In this document: piece by piece, positions 1 to 7,738 of the stretch
Layout: each line of letters opens with the position of its first letter
Position numbering within the stretch: position 1 is the first letter of the stretch
From: Clostridium sp.
GTDB lineage: Bacteria; Bacillota; Clostridia; Clostridiales; Clostridiaceae
NCBI GenBank assembly: GCA_003539755.1
Contig: DPOH01000133.1
Span: 1-11,509, forward strand
Direction: 5' to 3'
Length of the DNA: 11,509 nt
Notes under the pieces: model-generated
Told to the model about the DNA's origin: nothing
What the model saw: the letters and a program-made list of their open reading frames with translations, nothing else
The model's database searches: none
Program-made: the position numbers and the translations under genes

Positions 1-1639
1 GCCTACTATAATAATCACCATAATATAGCTTTATTCTTTCATTAACATTACGTACACCATAACATTTAGATTTATTAGTAAGTATAGTATCTATTTTATC
101 CTGCTCCATTCCAACTCCGTTATCTTCTACAATCAGATATATATTGCTATCTTCCTTTCTTCCTGTTATTGTTATTTTTCCTCTTCCATCTGTTTTTAAA
201 TCTATTCCATGATCTATAGCATTTTCAACCAACGGCTGCAATATGAGATTTAAAACCTTATATTCTAATATTTCTTCATTTATATTCATAATTACGTCAA
301 ATTCATAATCATGCATCATAAGCTGGATATCTAAATATGATTTTGTGTTTTTTAATTCATCTCGTATTGTAAGTATATTTTTCCCCTTGTTAAGAGCGGT
401 TCTATAGAAAGTAGATAAAGTCAAAGTGATTTTACTTATTTCTTTTTGGTCAGCTTCAATAGCCATCCAATTTATTAATGATAGTGTATTGTAAAGAAAA
501 TGAGGATTAATTTGAGCCTGAAGTGCTTTCATTTCATAATCTTTTTGTATTATTTTGCTTTCATAAACATCTTCTATTAAGGATTTAATTTGAAATATCA
601 TATTTCTAAATCCTCTTATTAAAGAGCCTATTTCATCTTTTCTTGTACTGTTTATAGTGACATTCATATCTCCTTTTTCTACATTTTCCATATCAGCTCT
701 TAATTTCTCTATATCTGAAACCATGAATTTAGATAAAAAAGTTGATGTACTAATGGATAATATAATTAAAAATATAATAACTCCTGCTGTCTTAGTAAAT
801 AAGCTATTAATAGAATTATATATAAGGCCTTCTGGTTTATATAAGATAATTGACCAATTTTCACAATTTGAATTGCATTCAACAATTGCATAGTTGTCAA
901 GCTTGTTGTTTTCTTTATTTTTATATTCTTCATAGGTCATCTGCATATTTTGATTTTTATCTTCAAAGCGTGATACTTCTAATATGTTATGGCCATCTTT
1001 ATCTACTACAAATATGCCATAATTTGAATCCTTCATATTATTAAATGATTCAAATAATTTACTATAATCCACGTCTAAATATAATACTCCAAAACCAGAA
1101 TTCAAATGAAGAGTAGGCATATTTCTAGCAGAAAATGCTTTTTTATTTTCTTTTGATACGTACCAATGAATGTTGCTATTATCCTTTAAATCATCAAACC
1201 ATTCCTCATGTTCGATTTCTGATATTGGAGCAATAGTCGTATCATGTTTTACTATATCTTCTCTAGCATAAATAGTTACTCTATTAATATCACTGTGAAA
1301 ATATTTTAATGAAGAAAGCATTGGATCCAGCATACTTGAAAACTGATCATACATTTCATAATAACTATGATAATTATGATTTACCACATTAGAAACAGTC
1401 TGATTAAAGCCTATATAATCTGATAAATTATTATATATTCTAAGCTGATTGTCCATATTTGATACTGCTTGAGATAAATAATTTCTTATATTTGCTTTTT
1501 CTTGATTAATAACTATTTCTTTTGTCTGGTTATACCAGATTACTGCTAGTACAACTATAGGAACAAATCCAAGTATAATGTAAGTCAAAAGAAGCTTATG
1601 TCTAAATTTCAAATCGCTTACAAAACTCTTAATCTTCAT
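1..1639 (-). CDS. YesM-type sensor histidine kinase, C-terminus cut by window edge
   Basis: This is a membrane sensor kinase that would phosphorylate the response regulator encoded just upstream. I translated it from the ATG at 1639 through base 1 with no stop (546 residues seen). Residues 15-36 form a first membrane helix. An extracellular sensor region of about 245 residues follows, then a second helix at about 284-303. Next come a HAMP-like linker (305-357) and the His_kinase domain with QINPHFLYNTL, where His380 is the expected phosphorylated residue. The ATPase part shows the N box QPLVENAIDHG (469-479), G1 box DNGVGM (506-511) and G2 start YGVRNVNERIKLYYG (527-541). Probably only some 10-30 residues are missing. 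The start lies inside the last codons of the regulator gene (11-base overlap) and has AAGGTG nine bases upstream, which implies translational coupling. The ligand is unknown; in this family it is often linked to sugar uptake. Confidence 0.95.
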   Translation of the reverse strand, partial: MKIKSFVSDLKFRHKLLLTYIILGFVPIVVLAVIWYNQTKEIVINQEKANIRNYLSQAVSNMDNQLRIYNNLSDYIGFNQTVSNVVNHNYHSYYEMYDQFSSMLDPMLSSLKYFHSDINRVTIYAREDIVKHDTTIAPISEIEHEEWFDDLKDNSNIHWYVSKENKKAFSARNMPTLHLNSGFGVLYLDVDYSKLFESFNNMKDSNYGIFVVDKDGHNILEVSRFEDKNQNMQMTYEEYKNKENNKLDNYAIVECNSNCENWSIILYKPEGLIYNSINSLFTKTAGVIIFLIILSISTSTFLSKFMVSDIEKLRADMENVEKGDMNVTINSTRKDEIGSLIRGFRNMIFQIKSLIEDVYESKIIQKDYEMKALQAQINPHFLYNTLSLINWMAIEADQKEISKITLTLSTFYRTALNKGKNILTIRDELKNTKSYLDIQLMMHDYEFDVIMNINEEILEYKVLNLILQPLVENAIDHGIDLKTDGRGKITITGRKEDSNIYLIVEDNGVGMEQDKIDTILTNKSKCYGVRNVNERIKLYYGDYYSR

Positions 1640-3161
1640 CTAAAGATTCACCTTCATTTCTATATTTTTGAGGACTGATTCCAAAATATTCACGAAAGCT
1701 CTGGCAGAAATAAGATACATTTCTATATCCAACTGCATAGCTTATATTAACTATTTTTTCATAACTATTCTCAAGAAGGTCTTTTGCTTTATTCATCCTG
1801 CATGCCTTAATATATTTACTTATGTTTTGTCCTGTTTCCTTTTTAAACACATAACTTAAATAACTTGGAGCAAGGCATACATTTGAAGCTAATATATCTA
1901 CGCTGAGATCTTTTTCATAGTTTTCCAATATAAACTTTTTCACACTTTCAATTTCTTTATGTACTACAGTTGTATCATTAGAATCACTTTTATTTAACAT
2001 ATCAATATATTCATTTATAACATTGATAACATTAGTAAAATCTGCTGCCTTATATAATCTAGCTAAATCATTTTTGAAATCGCTTTCCTTCATGTCTGTC
2101 ATATTTTTATATAATTCTTTCAGTATTTCTGAAAAAGTAAATTTAAGATAAACTTGTGGTACATTATCTTCCTTTTTAAATTTATTACACAATGTATTAA
2201 AGTCTTTTTTCAATGAATCTATTTCTTTTAATTTTATATCTTTCTTTATTGATTTTATTATGCTGTCGTTGCTGAGATTAGTATCATTTTCAATATCTTC
2301 ACTATCTAAAAATACATAAGTATCAGTATAATAGAACTTTCTTTCCATGGTTAGTTCCATCTTATTAAATGATTCAGAAATATCAGTAATATCTTTTAAT
2401 TCTTGTCCAACTGTTATGTAAAAGTTTACTTTATATTCATCATAAACAATATTATGAATAATATGTCCTATATGCTTAAGAGTTTCATCATCTTCTTTAT
2501 TATCAATAAATATAAGCAAGGATTGTCGTAGATTTAAGTTTAAGTATTGAAATTCATAATCAAGATTCTTATGTATGAAATTTTTAAAATCAATTTTACC
2601 ATCTCCAAAGAAATCATTATTAGATTCGATTAAAAATAGCCTGTTATACGATTTTAAAAAATCTAAATCAATTATTTCCTTAGTCTTGTTTGCTATATCA
2701 TTATAATCTGCTCCATTAACTAAAGAATATAATATATGTTCTTTCATAAAGTCTAAATTCATATTTTTAATTTTAGTTTCTTTCTTTTCTTTATCAATAT
2801 CATTTATTATTTTAGTTATTGTTTCTTCAAATTCGCTAGGATTAACAGGCTTTAATATATAATTTAAAACACCCATTTTTGTGGCAAACTTTGCATATTC
2901 AAATTCCTCATAACCGCTGAATATTACAATTTTATTTTCTATATTATTTTTCTTTACTTCATTAATTAATTGGATTCCATCCATAAAAGGCATTTTTATA
3001 TCTGTAAATAATATATCAACCTTGTTTTTTTGAAGAAACTCTAAGGCTTCTTTTCCATTAGAGGCTTCATATATTTCTAATTCAATATTAATTTGATTTA
3101 ATAGAAATTTAATACCTCTACGCTCTATTCTTTCATCATCTACAATTAATATACTATACAT
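1629..3161 (-). CDS. YesN-type response regulator, AraC-family DNA-binding output
   Basis: This is a cytoplasmic transcription regulator and the partner of the overlapping sensor kinase gene. The N-terminal receiver domain (about 1-120) has the acidic pair Asp8-Asp9, the phosphoacceptor Asp54 in FTDIKMPFMDG, Ser82 and Lys104 in LKPVNP. A poorly conserved middle region of about 280 residues follows, as is usual for YesN proteins. The C-terminal 100 residues (about 405-503) are an AraC/XylS double helix-turn-helix, ending with the signature YAVGYRNVSYFCQSFREYFG and GISPQKYR. I prefer the ATG at 3161 (510 residues) over the GTG at 3170: AGGA at 3175-3172 lies ten bases from the ATG but only one from the GTG, and MYSILIVDDE is the normal family start. 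Such regulators usually control neighbouring transport or carbohydrate genes. Here the divergent neighbour is the GH3-like gene, so that promoter is a candidate target (inference). Confidence 0.95.
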   Translation of the reverse strand: MYSILIVDDERIERRGIKFLLNQINIELEIYEASNGKEALEFLQKNKVDILFTDIKMPFMDGIQLINEVKKNNIENKIVIFSGYEEFEYAKFATKMGVLNYILKPVNPSEFEETITKIINDIDKEKKETKIKNMNLDFMKEHILYSLVNGADYNDIANKTKEIIDLDFLKSYNRLFLIESNNDFFGDGKIDFKNFIHKNLDYEFQYLNLNLRQSLLIFIDNKEDDETLKHIGHIIHNIVYDEYKVNFYITVGQELKDITDISESFNKMELTMERKFYYTDTYVFLDSEDIENDTNLSNDSIIKSIKKDIKLKEIDSLKKDFNTLCNKFKKEDNVPQVYLKFTFSEILKELYKNMTDMKESDFKNDLARLYKAADFTNVINVINEYIDMLNKSDSNDTTVVHKEIESVKKFILENYEKDLSVDILASNVCLAPSYLSYVFKKETGQNISKYIKACRMNKAKDLLENSYEKIVNISYAVGYRNVSYFCQSFREYFGISPQKYRNEGESLDED

Positions 3162-3388
3162 TATTATCACATCCTATTTTTATAAATTAGACAACATAAT
3201 TTCATCAACTGTTTTACATCTAATATCAAATTAAGTATATTGTAACATATAATGTTATTATTTAACAAAACATATTTATCTTTACTATCTATCAATTTAT
3301 ATTTATTATTGTTTCTTATAGTAACAAAAGTATATGGAAAATCATAAATCATAATGTACAATTAATTAGTAAAATGAAGTGAACTAAG
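3162..3388. promoter_or_regulatory. Divergent intergenic region between regulator and GH3-like gene
   Basis: This 227-base, extremely AT-rich spacer must hold the promoters of both the minus-strand two-component operon and the plus-strand GH3-like gene. The clearest element is a hyphenated palindrome, TAACAT-ATA-ATGTTA, at 3243-3257; its core contains TATAAT (3248-3253) on the plus strand. I see no good -35 box at the right distance, so neither promoter can be fixed. A 64-codon minus-strand ORF covers much of the spacer, but it has no ribosome binding site and resembles nothing, so I treat it as chance. Confidence 0.35.
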
Positions 3389-5047
3389 ATGAGCATTGTA
3401 AGTAAATTATTCTATAAAGGATTAATACTTGCAGGTAATGAAATGCAGAAAAACTTTAATGCATATACTAAGCAACCCCTTAGAACAAATGAGAATCTGC
3501 TTTTTAATATAATTAATAAAAATAAAGATACCTTATAGAGAAAGAATCATAATTTTAATAAAATAAAATCTATTGATGATTTTAGGGAAAATGTAAAGCT
3601 TAATGAATATAGTGACTTTGAATCATATATTATTGATGAATCTCATGGACATAAAAATATATTAACAAAGGAAGATATAGAATACTTTGGTCATTCATCA
3701 GGAACAACTGGAAGCCAAAAGCTCTTACCCATAACCAAATCAAGCAGAAACATGACATTAAAGCTTAATGGTATACTATGCCAGAAGTTTATATATGACT
3801 GCTTTGAAAAACAATGGACTTATGGAAGAGGTACTATGCTTGTAGATATGAATAGTGAAAAAAAATCTAAGAAAAATGCTGTTGTTACTTCAGCTTCTTC
3901 TGGTGGGATGAGTAAAATAAAAAGTATTTCTGAATATGTGTGGACCTCACCTGTAGAGGTTATGGAACTAAAAGATAAAAATACAGCTTTTTATCTTCAT
4001 GTTTTATTTGCATTAAAAGAAGAAAAACTCATGTATATTGGTGGTTTATTTATTTCGGCTATTTTAGATTTTTTCAGATTTATTGAAAATAATCAAGAAA
4101 TGCTTATAAATGACTTAAAAACCGGGAAAATCAATGATAGTATCCTGCTTGAACCAAAAGTGCGAAAGATTTTAAACAGCAAATTAGGTAAATGCCCTAA
4201 AAGAGCAGCTTTTCTAGAAGAGGAATTTAGAAGAGGCTTTAATGGAATTGCTCGAAGAATATGGCCAAACCTAATTTATATTGCTTCTGTAACAGGTGCC
4301 AACTTTGTAAATTATAATGAACTTGTTAACAGATATACAGATAATATTCCTGTTTGTTCAATAGCATATGCTGCAACAGAAGGTTTTATAGGTGTAAATC
4401 CATATTACAATAAAATTGAATATATTCTCCTTCCTCAAAGCTGTTTCTATGAATTTATTGAGAAAGACGATATTCATAAGAAAAATCCAAAAACCTATTT
4501 AATTAATGAAATAAAAATCAATCATGATTATGAAATAGTTCTTACTAACTGTAACGGACTTTATAGATACAGATTAGGTGATATTGTGCAGGTTTCTGGT
4601 TTCTATAATAAAACACCTAAAATTAAATTTTTGTATAGAAAGAACCAGCTTTTAAATATGGTTTCAGAAAAGACAACTGAAAGCCATGTAAAAAATGCAC
4701 TACAAAAGGTAGCACACACTCTTAATTTTAATTTGATTGATTATACAACTTATGCTGATAACAGTGTTACTCCAGGTCGATATGTTTTTTATCTTGAAGT
4801 ACAAAACTTTAACGCTAAGGATGGAATTTATATGGTTGAATCAAAATTAGATTTGGAGCTTCAAAAATCAAATTTAGCATATGAACGATTTAGAAAGAAA
4901 AATAGACTTGCCAAGCTTAAAGTCTGCTTTGTAAAAAGAGGCACTTTTGCAAAACTAAAAAACAGTATAGTTAACAATACTGGATCAGCCAATCAAATTA
5001 AAGTACCTAGAGTAATATATGACAAAAAAATAATAGAATCATTGTAG
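3389..5047 (+). pseudogene. GH3-family acyl-acid amido synthetase, interrupted by in-frame TAG
   Basis: This is a bacterial member of the GH3 family: adenylate-forming enzymes that activate a carboxylic acid with ATP and, in plants, conjugate it to an amino acid. Read from the ATG at 3389, the frame stays open to 5047 except for TAG at 3536-3538 (codon 50). With that codon counted, the P-loop HSSGTTGSQK sits at 102-111. YAATEGFIGVNP is at about 327-338, YRYRLGDIVQVSGF at 392-405, the FLYRKN block near 414-419 and SEKTTE at 426-431. GSANQIKVPR near the end matches the GH3 terminus, so the protein is full length (552 codons). Homologues normally read T-x-Y-G here, so the stop probably replaces Tyr. 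The next in-frame ATG (3752) lies beyond the P-loop and could not give an active enzyme. The ribosome binding site is weak. It stands alone between oppositely oriented genes. Real nonsense mutation, sequencing error or amber suppression cannot be separated here. Confidence 0.85.
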
Positions 5048-5060
5048 CATATTAATAAAA

Positions 5061-5107
5061 TTAGCGTATAATTGATATTAATTGAATACAGATCAATTAT
5101 ACGCTAA
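5061..5107. terminator. 16-bp perfect hairpin between convergent genes
   Basis: The arms TTAGCGTATAATTGAT (5061-5076) and ATCAATTATACGCTAA (5092-5107) are perfect inverted repeats around a 15-base loop. On the minus strand the stem is followed at once by TTTTATTAAT, so it best fits an intrinsic terminator for the GNAT gene that ends at 5157. On the plus strand no U-run follows, but the stem begins 13 bases after the GH3-like stop codon and may act in both directions. Confidence 0.7.
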
Positions 5108-5156
5108 AATTACATATATAAATATTTATTTATAATGAAGTCATTCTAAATATTGT

Positions 5157-5656
5157 TTAAATAGTGTTTATTATTTTATTAAAGCGTATACCATAAGCTT
5201 CATATGGTTTTCCAAGGTACTCTTCCTTATCTATGTTGTAACCATGCTTTTTATAAAATGATACAGCATGTTTATTCTCCTTAAATGCCCATATTATAAT
5301 TTCACTATATCCTCTATTTTTAGCCTGAGATTCAGTAAATTCAATCAACTTACTCCCAATACCTTTACTTTGAGACGATTTTGAAATGTATATCCTCCAT
5401 AATTCAAAAGCACCTTTTTTATCTTTATCAGCAGTATCTCCAATAGAAATAGCACCTACTACCTGTACCTCTCTTCATATACATACTCGAAAAGACGATG
5501 AGATATAAAATCTTTCCTAAGCCTTTCAGCACGCTTTATGCATCCTTCATCACTTAATAACTCATCATTTACATAACTTGAATAAACTGATTTCCAATTA
5601 TCATTTATAATTTTGCATACTTTGTCTATATCCTTTTCTTCAAGTTTTCTTATCAT
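5157..5656 (-). pseudogene. GNAT acetyltransferase with a one-base frameshift
   Basis: The family transfers an acetyl group from acetyl-CoA to an amine; the substrate here is unknown. The first 61 or so residues read from ATG 5656, which has GAGGCGAG seven bases upstream, and run to FEYVYE before hitting TAG at about 5459. The neighbouring frame then continues the protein without a gap: REVQVVGAISIG, an acidic and Lys-rich loop, and LWRIYISKSSQSKGIGSKL with the acetyl-CoA-binding QSKGIG. It goes on through WAFKENKHAVSFYKKHGY (motif B) to TAA at 5157. The stitched product is about 166 residues, the normal GNAT length, so nothing but one base near 5467-5476 appears lost. The two short ORFs at 5459-5656 and 5157-5348 are halves of this one gene. 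Either it is recently inactivated or this is a sequencing error. The terminator at 5061-5107 lies just downstream. Confidence 0.85.
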
Positions 5657-5721
5657 AAATCTCGCCTCATTTCAAATTTTAACCCAATAAATATTTAATC
5701 ATTACACAACATAATAATTAC

Positions 5722-5749
5722 ATTATAACCAAAAATTATGTATAATGAA
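5722..5749 (-). promoter_or_regulatory. Possible promoter for the GNAT gene
   Basis: On the minus strand a consensus -10 box TATAAT lies at 5727-5722, about 66 bases upstream of the GNAT start. The only -35 candidate at 16 bases spacing is TTCATT (5749-5744), which matches the consensus at three positions. It is weak support in such AT-rich DNA. Confidence 0.25.
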
Positions 5750-5945
5750 GGATTAGAAAATGAGATTTCTGGATACTATTTATATGACCTTTCTAATAAC
5801 TCATTAATAGAAACCAACCAAATAACTGTAGAGAATAAATATAATAGGCCTCATTGGCTAAATGAAGAGGTTGATAATCCAGATGAATATATGCCAGAAT
5901 CTATAAAAAAGCATAGTGATTTAAAACTTAATAACAATATAATTT
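5729..5945 (+). pseudogene. Fragment of an unrecognised plus-strand gene
   Basis: An open plus-strand frame begins right after a TAA at 5726-5728 and carries convincing clostridial codon use (GAA, GGA, AAT, TTA) for about 65 codons. It encodes a hydrophilic segment with stretches such as ISGYYLYDLSNNSL and RPHWLNEEVDNPDEYMPE. No ribosome binding site precedes the ATG at 5738. After about 5940 the same frame runs antisense to the DUF6064-like gene and becomes a meaningless hydrophobic tail. I read it as a remnant that lost its 3' part and perhaps its 5' part. I do not recognise the family; the repeated YDLSNNSL style loosely recalls beta-propeller or cell-surface proteins, but this is a guess. 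Confidence 0.4.
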
Positions 5946-6252
5946 GCCATCTAGTAGGTTTTTTAAGTCTATCATCTTTTTTGTATATACATTCATATAT
6001 GAATAGAACACCACATAATAAGTACAATGGTAATGCAAAGAATTTTTGAACAGACTCAGTTCCATATATTCCAAAGAATACAACACCTATATACAGATTG
6101 ATTATTCCTAAAACTAACTTTGCCATCCATTTTACTTTGCCGCTATATGATAGTATTAATGATATGCTTAATATTATCAGCAACACAGCTTGTATATATT
6201 TAGTATGTTCATTATAATTGCCTATGACATTCCAAAAGATTTGTTTATCCAT
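5851..6252 (-). pseudogene. DUF6064-like membrane protein, 3' end lost
   Basis: The N-terminal 103 residues look like a normal small integral membrane protein. A polar start, MDKQIFWNVIGNYNEHT, is followed by helices at about 18-36, 43-63 and 71-89, with the linkers SYSGKVKWMAK and GTESVQKFFALP typical of the DUF6064 family as I remember it. After KKPTRWQ (101-103, about 5944) the frame enters the antisense of the plus-strand fragment, and the last 30 residues, rich in Ser and Phe, are not native. The family is normally longer, so the C-terminal helices are gone. The start is supported by AGGTG at eight bases upstream. It follows the IIB-like gene by 40 bases in the same direction. The family assignment rests on recall and is only moderately sure; the truncation is clearer because two coding frames meet tail to tail. 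Confidence 0.6.
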
Positions 6253-6292
6253 TTAATATCACCTACATAATTATAATTTCTATATTAAATTA

Positions 6293-6739
6293 TTAACCGA
6301 ACTTAACTTTAGTATTAGATAAATCTTCTTTGAATTCAAGATTATATCTTTCTGCTAAGTCTCCAAATACTCTTTTAGCTTTTTTTAAATCTTTAAATAC
6401 ATCTGCACATTCTTCAACTGTTAAAGCTCTGCATGGAATATTATATGGATCTAGAAATTCCTTAAACTTAGGAAGGTTAAATGTTACTTGTGGTAAAAGA
6501 TATACCATATCCACATATTCTTTAAAATGGTTTTCTTCAAAAAATGTTTTAGTAGCTGTAAAACCTGTACCTTGTGCAAATATTAAATCGTACTCTCTTA
6601 ACTCTCCAGCTTCATACTTGCTTACAACTTTTCTAATATTATCAACATAAATCTTATCTTCATTTTTAAATATTTTTTTAGCACAGTTAGCAAAAAACAT
6701 AGAGGTAGGTCCTCCAGCACAGCAAAAATATACTATCAT
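6293..6739 (-). CDS. Orphan PTS IIB-like protein (P-loop cysteine fold)
   Basis: This is an intact 148-residue protein with a strong ribosome binding site, AAGGAGAG, upstream of ATG 6739. A short hydrophobic strand is followed by CCAGGPTSMFF (6-16), which matches the phosphocysteine loop C-A-G-x-x-T-S of lactose/cellobiose-type PTS IIB domains; Cys7 would carry the phosphate. Later parts keep an alpha/beta pattern (YDLIFAQGTGF at about 50-60, VDMVYLLPQV at about 76-85). It is about 40 residues longer than a standard IIB domain. No IIA, IIC or sugar enzyme is nearby, so a transport role is doubtful. A regulatory protein, or a low-molecular-weight phosphatase-like protein with the same loop, are alternatives. 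Its neighbours on both sides are degraded genes, yet this frame is clean. Confidence 0.65.
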   Translation of the reverse strand: MIVYFCCAGGPTSMFFANCAKKIFKNEDKIYVDNIRKVVSKYEAGELREYDLIFAQGTGFTATKTFFEENHFKEYVDMVYLLPQVTFNLPKFKEFLDPYNIPCRALTVEECADVFKDLKKAKRVFGDLAERYNLEFKEDLSNTKVKFG

Positions 6740-6810
6740 AATTATTCTCTCCTTGTATAACTTATAAAAATATTTTTTTATTGCAAATATTTTTTCATAT
6801 ATACTATAGC

Positions 6811-7034
6811 TTATCTAATTCTCCACTCCTTAGCTTCAATTAATAATCTATTGATTAAATCTTGTTTTCCTTTTGTATAAAGTGTTCTATCAAACATATA
6901 TTGTTGTGCTAATTTTTGTTTCAACAAATCATACTGTGAAGCTTTTTCTGGAAATGAATTATATTCTGTGCAGTTGTTTTCCATTCTGGCTGATATTTCT
7001 TCAATTCTACTGTGCCTCGTTTTAACCCTAGCAA
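6811..7034 (-). pseudogene. GrpB-family (UPF0157) remnant with internal deletion and frameshift
   Basis: Two pieces of one GrpB gene lie in different frames. The head starts at TTG 7034, eight bases after a strong GGAGGG (7048-7043), and gives MLGLKRGTVELKKYQPEWKT and then TAQN, the characteristic GrpB N-terminus. The tail is read in the frame that starts at 7050 and gives YNSFPEKASQYDLLKQKLAQ, a DRTLYTKGKQDLI segment and a C-terminus at 6811, matching the GrpB end. The conserved middle, including the G-S-T-S-I/V-P motif of the nucleotidyltransferase-like fold, is absent. Of a normal 170-180 residues about 24 and 50 remain, so roughly 100 codons were lost near 6958-6966. The apparent 79-residue ORF (ATG 7050) begins on top of the ribosome binding site, and its first 28 residues are out-of-frame noise. 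Family function is poorly known. Confidence 0.85.
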
Positions 7035-7120
7035 AAGTAAATCCCTCCATTATAATAAAATATTAAAATTCTGTACTTAACTTCATTTGTTTTACAATAC
7101 AGCCATAGGTTGTACTAGAT

Positions 7121-7639
7121 TTATTCGTTTGGATTTAATAATGCATATACATAAGTATCCCAGTATATTGGATTTCCATTGCTATCCTTACGTGGAGCAA
7201 AATTTTTTATAAAATGAGCTTCACGCTTCATGCCTAACTTCTCCATAGTTTTCCATGAAGCTGCATTTTGTGGGCAACATTCAGCAAATATTCTATGTGT
7301 TCCTTGCTCAAACATATATGATATAGCTGCTTTACTTGCTTCGCTTCCATAACCCTTTTTCTGATATTTCTCATTTAACACATATCCAAGCTCCCTTGAA
7401 TTAAAATCTCTATGCCCTAAATACACATTACCAATAACCTTGTGAGTTTCCTTAAGTTCTATGGCATAAAATTCATCACTTTTTGATCTGAACTCAATTT
7501 CCTTTTTTCCCTTTTCTCTAGTGAAATTTTCATATCTTTCAAATTCAGCATTAACTCGCTGTAGCATGTATTCACATAAGTCTTCTTCATCCTTTAAATC
7601 AAAATTACGAATAATTAAATTTTTAGTTTCTATTCTCAT
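7121..7639 (-). CDS. GNAT acetyltransferase, RimJ/RimL type
   Basis: This intact 172-residue cytoplasmic enzyme belongs to the Acetyltransf_3 group, which acetylates ribosomal-protein N-termini or, in many accessory members, small amines and antibiotics. It begins with the standard RIETKNLIIRNF strand. The acetyl-CoA loop is QKKGYG (93-98), inside ELGYVLNEKYQKKGYGSEA. Motif B is PQNAASWKTMEKLGMKREAH (123-142), where the Asn-x-x-Ser pair is typical of RimJ/RimL relatives. The C-terminal NPIYWDTYVYALL strand completes the fold, so the protein is whole. The start is well supported: AGGAGAGAG lies four bases before ATG 7639. It lies between two decayed genes in the same direction. The substrate cannot be told from the sequence; the RimL-like label is structural, not a claim that it modifies a ribosomal protein. 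Confidence 0.93.
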   Translation of the reverse strand: MRIETKNLIIRNFDLKDEEDLCEYMLQRVNAEFERYENFTREKGKKEIEFRSKSDEFYAIELKETHKVIGNVYLGHRDFNSRELGYVLNEKYQKKGYGSEASKAAISYMFEQGTHRIFAECCPQNAASWKTMEKLGMKREAHFIKNFAPRKDSNGNPIYWDTYVYALLNPNE

Positions 7640-7738
7640 AAGTCTCTCTCCTAATATCTATTTTTTTGTATTGGATGCTGTTTCTAAAAAGTGTTGTTCC
7701 TTTTATTTGTTTAACTTTTTCTGAATTTATAAGTTCAA

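Noticed and set aside
657..1044. Two plus-strand ORFs of 78 and 64 codons
   Set aside because: Both are antisense to the sensor kinase, whose minus-strand frame is continuous and full of family motifs.
3167..3361. 64-codon minus-strand ORF upstream of the response regulator
   Set aside because: It has no ribosome binding site, an unusual Asn/Ile/Tyr-rich composition from AT-rich DNA and no resemblance to a protein family. It fills a promoter region.
3752..5047. Treating the 431-codon ORF as a complete protein
   Set aside because: The ATG at 3752 lies downstream of the ATP-binding loop, and the homologous frame clearly continues upstream to 3389 across the TAG codon.
6330..6650. 106-codon plus-strand ORF
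   Set aside because: It is antisense to the IIB-like gene, which has a strong ribosome binding site and a recognisable active-site loop.
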